Shown: piece by piece, positions 10,136 through 21,518 of the stretch
Position numbering within the stretch: the stretch's first letter is position 1
Layout of the letters: each line of letters begins with the position of its first letter
NCBI GenBank assembly: GCA_031769625.1
Contig: JAUIMM010000001.1
Location: forward strand, 1-64,000
DNA: 64,000 nt
From: Taudactylus pleione
Taxonomy: Eukaryota; Chordata; Amphibia; Anura; Myobatrachidae
Direction of reading: 5' to 3'
The notes under the pieces: model-generated
What the model was told of the DNA's origin: nothing
Databases searched by the model: none
The model's input: only the letters and a program-made list of their open reading frames with translations
Translations under genes and position numbers: made by a program

Positions 10136-13100
10136 TATACATACACTGTATACATTACACACCCAGAGCAGGTACAGTATATAGCTGTACTATTATTACC
10201 TATATCCTCTATATACATACACTGTATACATTACACACCCAGAGCAGGTACAGTGTATAGCTGTACTATTATTACCTATATCCTCTATATACATACACTG
10301 TATACATTACACACCCAGAGCAGGTACAGTGTATAGCTGTACTATTATTACCTATATCCTCCTATATACATACACTGTATACATTACACACCCAGAGCAG
10401 GTACAGTGTATAGCTGTACTATTATTACCTATATCCTCTATATACATACACTGTATACATTACACACCCAGAGCAGGTACAGTGTATAGCTGTACTATTA
10501 TTACCTATATCCTCCTATATACATACACTGTATACATTACACACCCAGAGCAGGTACAGTGTATAGCTGTACTATTATTACCTATATCCTCTATATACAT
10601 ACACTGTATACATTACACACCCAGAGCAGGTATAGTGTATAGCTGTACTATTATTACCTATATCCTCTATATACATACACTGTATACATTACACACCCAG
10701 AGCAGGTATAGTGTATAGCTGTACTATTATTACCTATATCCTCTATATACATACACTGTATACATTACACACCCAGAGCAGGTACAGTGTATAGCTGTAC
10801 TATTATTACCTATATCCTCTATATACATACACTGTATACATTATACACCCACAGCAGGTACAGTGTATAGCTGTACTATTATTACCTATATCCTCTATAT
10901 ACATACACTGTATACATTACACACCCAGAGCAGGTACAGTGTATAGCTGTACTATTATTACCTATATCCTCTATATACATACACTGTATACATTACACAC
11001 CCAGAGCAGGTACAGTGTATAGCTGTACTATTATTACCTATATCCTCTATATACATACACTGTATACATTACACACCCAGAGCAGGTACAGTGTATAGCT
11101 GTACTATTATTACCTATATCCTCTATATACATACACTGTATACATTACACACCCAGAGCAGGTACAGTGTATAGCTGTACTATTATTACCTATATCCTCT
11201 ATATACATACACTGTATACATTACACACCCAGAGCAGGTACAGTGTATACTGTACTATTATTACCTATATCCTCTATATACATACACTGTATACATTACA
11301 CGCCCAGAGCAGGTACAGTGTATAGCTGTACTATTATTACCTATATCCTCTATATACATACACTGTATACATTACACACCCAGAGCAGGTATAGTGTATA
11401 GCTGTACTATTATTACCTATATCCTCTATATACATACACTGTATACATTACACACCCAGAGCAGGTACAGTGTATAGCTGTACTATTATTACCTATATCC
11501 TCTATATACATACACTGTATACATTACACACCCAGAGCAGGTACAGTGTATAGCTGTACTATTATTACCTATATCCTCCTATATACATACACTGTATACA
11601 TTACACACCCAGAGCAGGTACAGTGTATAGCTGTACTATTATTACCTATATCCTCTATATACATACACTGTATACATTACACACCCAGAGCAGGTACAGT
11701 GTATAGCTGTACTATTATTACCTATATCCTCTATATACATACACTGTATACATTACACACCCAGAGCAGGTATAGTGTATACTGTACTATTATTACCTAT
11801 ATCCTCCTATATACATACACTGTATACATTACACACCCAGAGCAGGTACAGTGTATAGCTGTACTATTATTACCTATATCCTCCTATATACATACACTGT
11901 ATACATTACACACCCAGAGCAGGTACAGTGTATAGCTGTACTATTATTACCTATATCCTCTATATACATACACTGTATACATTACACACCCAGAGCAGGT
12001 ACAGTGTATAGCTGTACTATTATTACCTATATCCTCCTATATACATACACTGTATACATTACACACCCAGAGCAGGTACAGTGTATAGCTGTACTATTAT
12101 TACCTATATCCTCCTATATACATACACTGTATACATTATACACCCAGAGCAGGTACAGTGTATAGCTGTACTATTATTACCTATATCCTCTATATACATA
12201 CACTGTATACATTATACACCCAGAGCAGGTACAGTGTATAGCTGTACTATTATTACCTATATCCTCTATATACATACACTGTATACATTACACACCCAGA
12301 GCAGGTACAGTGTATAGCTGTACTATTATTACCTATATCCTCTATATACATACACTGTATACATTACACACCCAGAGCAGGTACAGTGTATAGCTGTACT
12401 ATTATTACCTATATCCTCTATATACATACACTGTATACATTACACACCCAGAGCAGGTATAGTGTATAGCTGTACTATTATTACCTATATCCTCTATATA
12501 CATACACTGTATACATTATACACCCAGAGCAGGTACAGTGTATAGCTGTACTATTATTACCTATATCCTCCTATATACATACACTGTATACATTACACAC
12601 CCAGAGCAGGTACAGTGTATAGCTGTACTATTATTACCTATATCCTCTATATACATACACTGTATACATTACACACCCAGAGCAGGTATAGTGTATAGCT
12701 GTACTATTATTACCTATATCCTCCTATATACATACACTGTATACATTACACACCCAGAGCAGGTACAGTGTATAGCTGTACTATTATTACCTATATCCTC
12801 CTATATACATACACTGTATACATTACACACCCAGAGCAGGTACAGTGTATAGCTGTACTATTATTACCTATATCCTCTATATACATACACTGTATACATT
12901 ACACACCCAGAGCAGGTACAGTGTATAGCTGTACTATTATTACCTATATCCTCCTATATACATACACTGTATACATTACACACCCAGAGCAGGTACAGTG
13001 TATAGCTGTACTATTATTACCTATATCCTCTATATACATACACTGTATACATTACACACCCAGAGCAGGTACAGTGTATAGCTGTACTATTATTACCTAT

Positions 13101-14455
13101 ATCCTCTATATACATACACTGTATACATTACACACCCAGAGCAGGTACAGTGTATAGCTGTACTATTATTACCTATATCCTCTATATACATACACTGTAT
13201 ACATTACACACCCAGAGCAGGTACAGTGTATAGCTGTACTATTATTACCTATATCCTCTATATACATACACTGTATACATTACACACCCAGAGCAGGTAC
13301 AGTGTATAGCTGTACTATTATTACCTATATCCTCCTATATACATACACTGTATACATTACACACCCAGAGCAGGTACAGTGTATAGCTGTACTATTATTA
13401 CCTATATCCTCTATATACATACACTGTATACATTACACACCCAGAGCAGGTACAGTGTATAGCTGTACTATTATTACCTATATCCTCTATATACATACAC
13501 TGTATACATTACACACCCAGAGCAGGTACAGTGTATAGCTGTACTATTATTACCTATATCCTCTATATACATACACTGTATACATTACACACCCAGAGCA
13601 GGTACAGTGTATAGCTGTACTATTATTACCTATATCCTCTATATACATACACTGTATACATTACACACCCAGAGTAGGTACAGTATATAGCTGTACTATT
13701 ATTACCTATATCCTCTATATACATACACTGTATACATTACACACCCAGAGCAGGTACAGTGTATACTGTACTATTATTACCTATATCCTCTATATACATA
13801 CACTGTATACATTACACACCCAGAGCAGGTACAGTGTATAGCTGTACTATTATTACCTATATCCTCTATATACATACACTGTATACATTACACACCCAGA
13901 GCAGGTACAGTGTATACTGTACTATTATTACCTATATCCTCTATATACATACACTGTATACATTACACACCCAGAGCAGGTACAGTGTATAGCTGTACTA
14001 TTATTACCTATATCCTCTATATACATACACTGTATACATTACACACCCAGAGCAGGTACAGTGTATAGCTGTACTATTATTACCTATATCCTCTATATAC
14101 ATACACTGTATACATTACACACCCAGAGCAGGTACAGTGTATAGCTGTACTATTATTACCTATATCCTCTATATACATACACTGTATACATTACACACCC
14201 AGAGCAGGTACAGTGTATAGCTGTACTATTATTACCTATATCCTCTATATACATACACTGTATACATTACACACCCAGAGCAGGTACAGTGTATAGCTGT
14301 ACTATTATTACCTATATCCTCCTATATACATACACTGTATACATTACACACCCAGAGCAGGTACAGTGTATAGCTGTACTATTATTACCTATATCCTCCT
14401 ATATACATACACTGTATACATTACACACCCAGAGCAGGTACAGTGTATAGCTGTA
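10136..14455. repeat. 76-77 bp satellite array, right block
   Basis: Continuation of the array interrupted at 4020, about 56 units with the same consensus and the same C/CC variants. A few units carry single-base changes (GTATACTGTACT shortening, TTATACACCC). The array ends abruptly at CTGTA|GTTATGATCCC, where a different dispersed repeat begins. Confidence 0.97.
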
Positions 14456-15513
14456 GTTATGATCCCGGTGGTCAGGATGCTGGCGCTCAGAATACCGATG
14501 CCGGAATCCTGTCGCTAGAATCCCGACTGCCGGCATTCTAATGGTAAGTATTAGGATTAGGGGGAGGGTTGGGGTTACAGTTAGGCTTCGTGGGGGGGAG
14601 TGTTAGGGTTACGCTGCAATGGGGAGGGTTAGGCTGCGGGGGGTTTAGGGTTAGGCTGCAAGGGTGGAGGGTTAGACTTGCAGGGGGCGGAGGGTGAGGA
14701 TTAAGCTGCTGGGAGGAGGAATAGTGTTCACTGCGCTGGGGGAAGGTTATGGTTAGGCTGCGGGGGACAAGTTTAGGGTTACACTGCGTGGGGGGAAGGT
14801 CAGAGTTAGGCTGCGGGGGGGAGGATAGGGTTAGGCTGCGGGGGGGAAGGTTAGCGTTAGGCTGCGGGGGGGGAGTTTAGAGTTAGGCTGCAGGGGGGGG
14901 AAGGTTAGGGTTAGGCTGTGGGGGGAAGGTTAGGGATAGGCTGTGGAGGGAAAAGTTAGGGTTAGGTGGATAGGCTGTGGGGGGAAAGGTTAGGGTTAGG
15001 CTGTGGGGGGAAGGTTAGTGTTAGACTGCTGGGGGAAGGTTAGGGTTAGGCTGCAAGGGTGGAGGGTTAGATTTGCGTGGGGTGGAAGCTGAGGATTGGG
15101 CTGCGGGGGGGAGGATTAGGGTTACACTGTGCATGGGGGGGAAGGTAAGGGTTAGGCTGCGGGGGGAAGGTTAGGGTTAGGCTACGGGGGGGGGAAGGTT
15201 TGGGTTAGGCTGCAAGGGGGAAGGTAAGGGTTAGCCTGTGGGGGGAAGGTAAGGGTTAGGCCGCTGGGGGAAGGTTAGGGTTAGGCTGCGGGGGTACAAG
15301 GTTAGGGTTAGGCTGCGAGGGGGAAGGTTAGAGTTAGGCTGCAGGGGAGGGTTTAGGGTTACGGGAGGATTAGGGTTAGGCTGCAGGGAAGGGTTTAGGG
15401 TTACGGGAGGATTAGGGTTAGGCTGCAGGGGAGGGTTTAGAGTTAGGGGATGGTTGGGTTGGGATTCTGAGTGTCGGAATGCCGATGTCAGTATTGTGAC
15501 TGCCGGACCCAAC
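14456..15513. mobile_element. Dispersed repeat with degenerate inverted ends and telomere-like core
   Basis: The ends (ATCCCGGTGGTCAGGATGCT at left; ATGCCGATGTCAGTATTGTG ... GCCGGACCCAACC at right) are loosely inverted copies rich in CCGG/GCCGG motifs, as in a non-autonomous DNA element. The core (about 14550-15450) is a minisatellite of roughly 25-30 bp units built on GGTTAGGGTTAGGCTGCGG followed by a G run. It carries many TTAGGG-like motifs and strong G-run asymmetry on the + strand. No coding potential. Element type not identified. Confidence 0.6.
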
Positions 15514-17553
15514 CCGTTAAATGCAGCTCATTTTCTCTTCAAATTGGAATTCTCACAGTATCTTAGAATTGTATAGACCTTGACTTGAGCCAAAAATAGA
15601 ACTTTTCTTATGCTGCCAACCAGAGATATGTCGCCCGAAATAGATAACATTTTTGTAAAAACATAATTTTCAAAATCTTGTAAAAAATAAATAAATAATA
15701 ACTTTGGACACGAATCTCAGACTTCACCTTTTATGGCACCAAACTATTGGTGTACTTGTACCTCCCACAAAAACTAAGACCTGAGATTTCTTTCCAAACT
15801 GAGATGATGGCGCCCAGAAAAGTAATAATCACATGAATGTGTTGTTCTGATTGAGCCCCCCTTTCAGTCAATCAAACATGAGATAGGGTAAATAATGTGT
15901 AACCAAAAATGTAGCCCAAACTTTGAACACAATAGTTTTCATCCCAAGGCTCTATCACCTCTCAGTCCTCAGATATTTGCATGAACGCCTACAAACATGA
16001 TAATCGCTGTCCGCCATGGTTTAACGATGGCTGCTGTTTTTTTAAAAGGAAGCAAGTGAAAGAAAAATATTTATTGTTTGGAACTATTAGCGTATAAGGG
16101 TGATAACTGTCAAAACATTAGTTTTCCGGAAGTCGTTTTCGGCCAGGAGCGGTGTCCCCACAGCATATAACTACAGTATTATGTTATTGTTTATGTTATT
16201 TACATTGATGATTATCCTCTAGTTAAATTGGACAATATCCCAAGATGAAAATAGCTTCTAACTATTTAATAGGTGTCTATGGGGCATATTTATGTGGGTT
16301 TTGCAGTAGTTGGCTGTTAGTTGTGAGTCTTTCTGCAGGCTGGCCTCCCCAATCCCCCATATAGAGGCTACACCCCTGGTCTTATTATGCTACAACACGT
16401 AGGCCCCCATGCTTGTACCACCCCCCCTCTCCCCCATATTAGTGGGAGCCCAACCTGGCTGTCTATCCGGTTCAGGAATATAGGGGGCATCTGACATATT
16501 TGTATTTCATTAATTTTAATGTGCAGAGTTTCTCGCCTGCCTGCAGATGTAGCCCTCTACAAGGCCTAGAAGAGAAATGAGTGGGATATTCTAATGATGT
16601 ATTTTGGATGCATCTGCAAAAACACATGCAAGCGCGTCTAGTGGGTGCCTACCCTGGGTGTACCACGTGTGTGTCGCATATCAAATACAACTCTTAGCGC
16701 TGTTTCTACTCTTGTTCCCAGGTTATGTGGTCTCTTCTCCGCAACAAGATTTGGTGATGCTCATTGTATGAAGCAAACATGCTGCGTATGTGATAAGGCT
16801 GAGAAGAACACCGCCCATACAGAAAAAGATACAAGGTGAGGGGCACAAAAGTACCAATGTCCGGAGGGGACTTCGAACCTGGTGATTTCGGCAATGCACC
16901 TTTGCGTAACTGAGTCTGGGGCCTTTCACCTGCGGAATTGCTAGGGTGAGGAAGTTGTACAGATTGGTTCCGGTTGTAGTCCCACAGTAATGTTACTGAC
17001 GCGTTTCGTGGAATAAATCTCACCTTAATTTGATGAAATTGTGGGTCATTACTCAACAAAATGCGTCTGTTACGCTACGTTAGGACTACCACTGGGCCCA
17101 TCGTTAAACATCCTCAAACTAAATTTCAGTTTAATATTAATCCCTGCTCGGTTCAGCAAGTGCAATGCAGAGATTACTACATAGGACTTAAATTATGTTT
17201 ATTTTCTGTGAGTTAGTGAATCCTGGATATGATCATACCCCATACCCCATATGATCATACCCAGAAATTGAAATCCGGATACAGCTACGCATTCTCCAAA
17301 AGGGGCGTAACCATCTCACACAAGGGGGTGTGGTCATGTCTCAGTGGGTGTAACCACATCATGGGGCTTTCCTAGCATTTACTAAGTGCTAGGTCGTCCC
17401 TAACAAGTCTCCCCTAAGATCACCCAATAATTGCCATGGTCACCAGAGATGCCTCCCAACTTCCTGCATGCCGACATCAGGACAGTCCCCTCAATTTGCA
17501 ACTGTCCCTGCTAAATTGGGACAGTGGGGAGATATAAAATGACTGAACCCTAG
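15514..17553. other. Unassigned AT-rich stretch upstream of GABBR1
   Basis: No convincing exon, RNA gene or complete repeat was found. The open frames (for example 16645-16839 +, 16706-17059 -) show no known motif. A 5' untranslated exon or promoter of GABBR1 could lie here, but nothing in the sequence proves it. Confidence 0.4.
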
Positions 17554-18681
17554 GGGGTAAATTTACTAAGAATCGAGTCTAGGAGAGTTTGCTTTTTTTT
17601 CAACTCAATTAGCTACGCCGAAACTCGGGAGATTTGAGGCTACTTAAACTCTCAAATTTACCAAGAAATGAGTTTAGCTGAGAGTGAGATGTCCAATGGT
17701 GAAGCAGAGCGAGATTTCTCTCCCGAGTAGCAGGGTTTGCAGGAGATTACTCACCCCAGATTGCAGTGTCTTCTATTTGCAAAACTCTCCCGAGCAAGCA
17801 GCCTGCACATATCAGTGAGATATGTGTAAGCTGCTTGTGTTCTAACCTGTCAAAAAACGGGTCTACAGGTGCCAGCATGCCTGCCCTTTGGCACTTGTGG
17901 AACTACAAGTGTCAGCAGACGGACAGCACCTGTACCTCCTACCTATACCAGCCGGTCTGTCCACTTGTCCCATGCAGAATCCTTAATGACTGGCCCTGCA
18001 AGGTAAGATTTCATACTTACCTATATCCTGGCGCTGGTCTCCGCAGTATCCCATGGACTTGGCAAAAAAATAAAATTCTTTACCCGAGCCACAGACCCGG
18101 TATGAGTATGTGTGTTGCCACACATACTGATAGCTCGCGAATGCCAGCTGACGGGACTGCAGAGCGGCTGCTGATTGGCTCAGTCTACTGACAGTTCCCA
18201 CGTGGTGTTGGTTTTTAAATTACGGTGGAACCCTACACATTTTGTTGCCCGTAATTTTAGAAACCAGGACTGGCTGGCAAGTCCGGGGCTGGTTAAGCTT
18301 TAGGAGGGGGACCTATGTAATTTTTTATTTTTTTTTAACTTTTAACCTTTTTTTTTTCACAATTTACAGGCAGAAACATACATGGATCACAGTGATCTGT
18401 GTGTGTTTCTGCCAAACTCGCAGATCACAGGCACAGGTGTATTTATTTCACGTGTTTTTACAGGAGAGTTTTCCCATCTCATGAGAGTTTAGAAACTCTC
18501 TGTTTGGTAAATTCCCGAATCCTATCTTCACCAGTGAAAAGGTTCTCGAGTTTTGCTGATGGTGAATTGAAGAGAGTTTGCTAACTTTCCAGTATTTTCC
18601 CGTAGCAAAGGAGATATCTCTCCCGAGTTTGAGAGTGGAAAAAAAATGCCCAAACTCTCCCAAACTTATTAAATTTACCCC
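17554..18681 (+). mobile_element. Non-autonomous element ending GGGGTAAATTTACTAAG, copy 1
   Basis: Starts GGGGTAAATTTACTAAG and ends CTTATTAAATTTACCCC, near-perfect inverted ends flanked by TAG on both sides (17551-17553, 18682-18684). The 3-bp duplication suggests a PIF/Harbinger-like origin, by inference. The interior has repeated ACTCTC/GAGAGTTT motifs from which no protein can be read. A second, much larger copy in opposite orientation lies at 27002-33918. Confidence 0.75.
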
Positions 18682-18687
18682 TAGGTG

Positions 18688-20178
18688 CAGTGGCGTAACT
18701 AGGGCAGGGCGAGCGGGGTTCGTGCCCTGGGCGCCATTGGACCGGCGGCGCGGGGGGCGCCGTCGGCCACGGTAGATAGCCAGTGTAGCGCCGACCGCAA
18801 TGAGTGCGGTCAGCGCTACATATTTGCACAGGACCGGCGCTAGGCTTCCAGCGCCGGTCCTGTGCTGCACGCCTGAGCCTGTTCCCTCCCCCTGAGCGCT
18901 TGCCCAATAGCGCTAGGAGGCGGGCTCAGGCTGTGCATAACACACGCATCGCCGCCAGCGCTGTGTGTTAAACAGCAGCCAATGAGAGTCAGATAGACTC
19001 TCAATTGACTGCTGCAGCACCCACTGCAAGAGCCGGACTTCCGTCCGGCTCCTGGAGTGGGTAATGGGACTGACGTCATGACGTCAGTCCCATAATGCTG
19101 AGCGCGCCAGCCCGGGCGGACTGGCGGGCGGGAGCGGCATCGCGGACAGGAGCAGGAGCAGCGTGGAATCAGGTAAGTATATTTTTAGATATATTTATTT
19201 ATTTTTTAACCTATCTGCACAACGGGGGAGGGATTGGCTACTACTGGGAGGACCTCTACTGGGGGAGGTGTGGCTACTACTGGGGGTGCCATTGGGAGGA
19301 CCTCTACTGGGGGGGGGCTACTCTACTGGGGACTACTACTTGGGGGGGGGGACTACCACTGGGGGCATTCTAAAAGGGGCCTATTACTAGAGGCACTGTA
19401 CTCGGGGGACCACTACTGGGGGCAATAATTGGAAGGGCCACTACAGGGACCACTGGATAGGGGGGGTCACTACTGGGAGCCTGCATCAGGGGGACCACTA
19501 CTGGGGGCACTGCATGGGAGGGGGGGACACTACTGCTGGGGGCACTATATAAGGGGCTTACTGCTAGGGGCACTGCGGGGACCACTACAGGGGGCACTAG
19601 ATAGGGGGGATCACTACAGGGTGCCTGCATAAGGGGACCACTACTGGGAAAACTGCATGGGGGGGACTACTGCTGGGGGCACTATATAAAAGGGCACTGC
19701 ATAGGGGGGGGACTACTACTGGGGGCACCATATAAAGGGCACTGCATAAGGGGATACCGCTACTGGGCGCACTGCATTGTGAGGACTGCTACTGGGGGCA
19801 CTGCATAAGGGAGAACACTACGTGGGGCACTGCATTTGGGGGGGCCACTACTGGGGGTACTGAGTAAGGGGAACTAATTGGGGGCTGTATAAGAGGGACC
19901 ACTACTGGGGATACTATATAAGGGGCACTACTATGGGCCTGCATGAGAGGGACCACAACTGCATACTGGGGGTACTGTATAAGGGGTACTACTGGGGTTA
20001 AGGTGCATATGGATAGGAATGTTCAGTTTGAAAATAAAGGGGTGTGTCATGTTGACACGCCCCATTTTTAAGTGACCACGCCCATTTTTGCCGTGCGCGC
20101 CTTCGGCGCGCGCACATGGGGGGGGGGGCTCCCTTTTCAAATTTGCCCTGGGCTCCAAATACCCTAGTTACACCACTG
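18688..20178. mobile_element. hAT-like non-autonomous DNA transposon
   Basis: Inverted ends CAGTGGCGTAACTAGGG and CCCTAGTTACACCACTG, flanked by a perfect 8-bp duplication CCTAGGTG (18680-18687 and 20179-20186). An 8-bp duplication with CAGTG-type ends is characteristic of hAT elements. No transposase remains. It inserted right at the end of the neighbouring 17554-18681 element. The CpG-rich arms (for example GCGCGCGCACATGG near 20107) flank an internal minisatellite. Confidence 0.88.
19228..19995. repeat. G-rich minisatellite inside the hAT-like element
   Basis: Degenerate repeats of CACTACTGGGGGCACTGCAT plus (A)AGGGG(G)ACC with variable unit length (about 20-45 bp). The open frames here reflect the repeat. 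Confidence 0.8.
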
Positions 20179-20186
20179 CCTAGGTG

Positions 20187-21254
20187 TTTTTAGGAGCATT
20201 CCTATGCATCTAAACTGCGAGGATGCTGCAAAACCGCGTCCTGCTGCTTCAGAGGCTAAACTTACAGATGACAATTGAGTTTTCTTGTACATTTTTGTAA
20301 GCAACATTATTGTTCACATATTTTAGTATAAATAATTTATAGAATAATTCTGTTGTCAATTGCATCCTAAAGTATGGTTCGGATGCATCTCAGTTTTGTA
20401 GTATCCCTAGTGTGTGTGTGATTCACCTCTTCTAATTAATCTCTCCCAGTTTCTAAAATTGGACAATAATTTTCAGACACTTTGGGGGAGATCAGTTAGG
20501 TACAGGGGGTTTACCCCACAGCTAATTGAATGTGCTGCCCGATTCAATTAACTGCGGAAACTCCGCTTGCTAAACCCCAGAGGGTGGATTTTTTTCCTCG
20601 CAGCCTCAGGAGCAATCTGCGTTAAAATGCAGACTCTGCCGGAAAACCTATACATTCCAGCACAAATACCAGGCAACAGATCAATAAAAAGAAAGACCAA
20701 TAAATGCAATTACTAGGAGCAAATGGTACTCCTGGAAACAGGTGTATCTACATTTATATCCAACTTTGCATAGGCCACAGTTCCGTCGACTAGCCCTGTC
20801 TAACCTTTGCCGACATGAGAATGCTCCAGGGCCATACAAAGCCAAAATACAAAACCGGGTCATCTGAGTAAGGGTAACAACTATACATAGTAGTAAATGT
20901 GAGCGTAAAATATAATTAATACAGATTTATTCAGCACAACCACATAGTTTCAAATGTGGGAATAATACTGATACATAATGGATGTGTCATATACCAAGTG
21001 GCTGAGCTAGTGGACCAAGGGGAAGGGCACAAATACAGGAGGGAGGGCCTTGCCTGCCAGAGCTTACATTTTAGAAGGAATGGCGAGGACTGGAGAAACA
21101 TGGGTAATGGATGTGGGATAATGGATATAGGTGGGATAAAGGATATAGAAACAATACATTTATGTCTGGCTGGGTAACGAGAACATCTTCTCTGACAGTG
21201 GGAGGAGAACGTTCTCCTGGATGTTACATGGTCATGGTCAGTAGTCCTTCTGCA
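20187..21254. other. Non-coding stretch before the GABBR1 signal-peptide exon
   Basis: Holds fragments of dispersed repeats (for example around 20486-20640, GGAGATCAGTTAGGTACAGG) and otherwise featureless sequence. Given the acceptor site at 21312, this is probably intron rather than promoter. Confidence 0.4.
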
Positions 21255-21312
21255 TTTTCCCTTCTTTCCTTACTTCCTTCTTTCCCTCCTAATTTCTGTC
21301 TCTTTGTTCCAG
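21255..21312 (+). promoter_or_regulatory. 3' splice site before the GABBR1 signal-peptide exon
   Basis: A long pyrimidine tract (TTTCCCTTCTTTCCTTACTT and onward) contains a possible branch site CTAAT near 21289. It ends TTTGTTCCAG directly before the ATG at 21313. This implies at least one upstream untranslated exon. Confidence 0.75.
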
Positions 21313-21388
21313 ATGTCTCACAGTTTGACTCTTATCTGTGCTCTCTGGCTGTCTCGTGTCTATGGATCTGTGGACAACAGCACAACAG
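21313..21388 (+). CDS. GABBR1: GABBR1 (GABA-B receptor subunit 1a) signal-peptide exon
   Basis: Encodes MSHSLTLICALWLSRVYG followed by SVDNSTT and the first base of a Gly codon. It has a hydrophobic signal-peptide core (LTLICALWL), a plausible cleavage after VYG, and an N-glycosylation sequon N-S-T at residues 22-24, close to where mammalian GABBR1 has N-A-T just before its first sushi domain. The exon starts with the ATG immediately after an acceptor AG and ends AACAG|GTGAG, a strong donor, in phase 1. That phase fits the CP1 exon at 47637 exactly, giving ...[12 protein letters not shown]. The signal peptide itself is not conserved enough for identification; the call rests on the downstream exon, phase and strand. 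GABBR1 is a class C G-protein-coupled receptor subunit that binds GABA and works as a heterodimer with GABBR2 in neuronal membranes. Confidence 0.85.
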
Positions 21389-21518
21389 GTGAGAGGGGAG
21401 GATAATGGGAACTGCTGCTAGTACACTACGGGGGTTCTGTACCGGCCTCTCCTGACAGATCTCCGCATGGTGTGCAGTCATGTTATCATTATAGTAATTG
21501 TACTTATGTGTTATCAGA

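Noticed and set aside
16840..16930. tRNA-like B box (GGTTCGAAGTCC on the minus strand)
   Set aside because: No paired T arm, acceptor stem or A box could be laid out, so it is at best a decayed SINE fragment.
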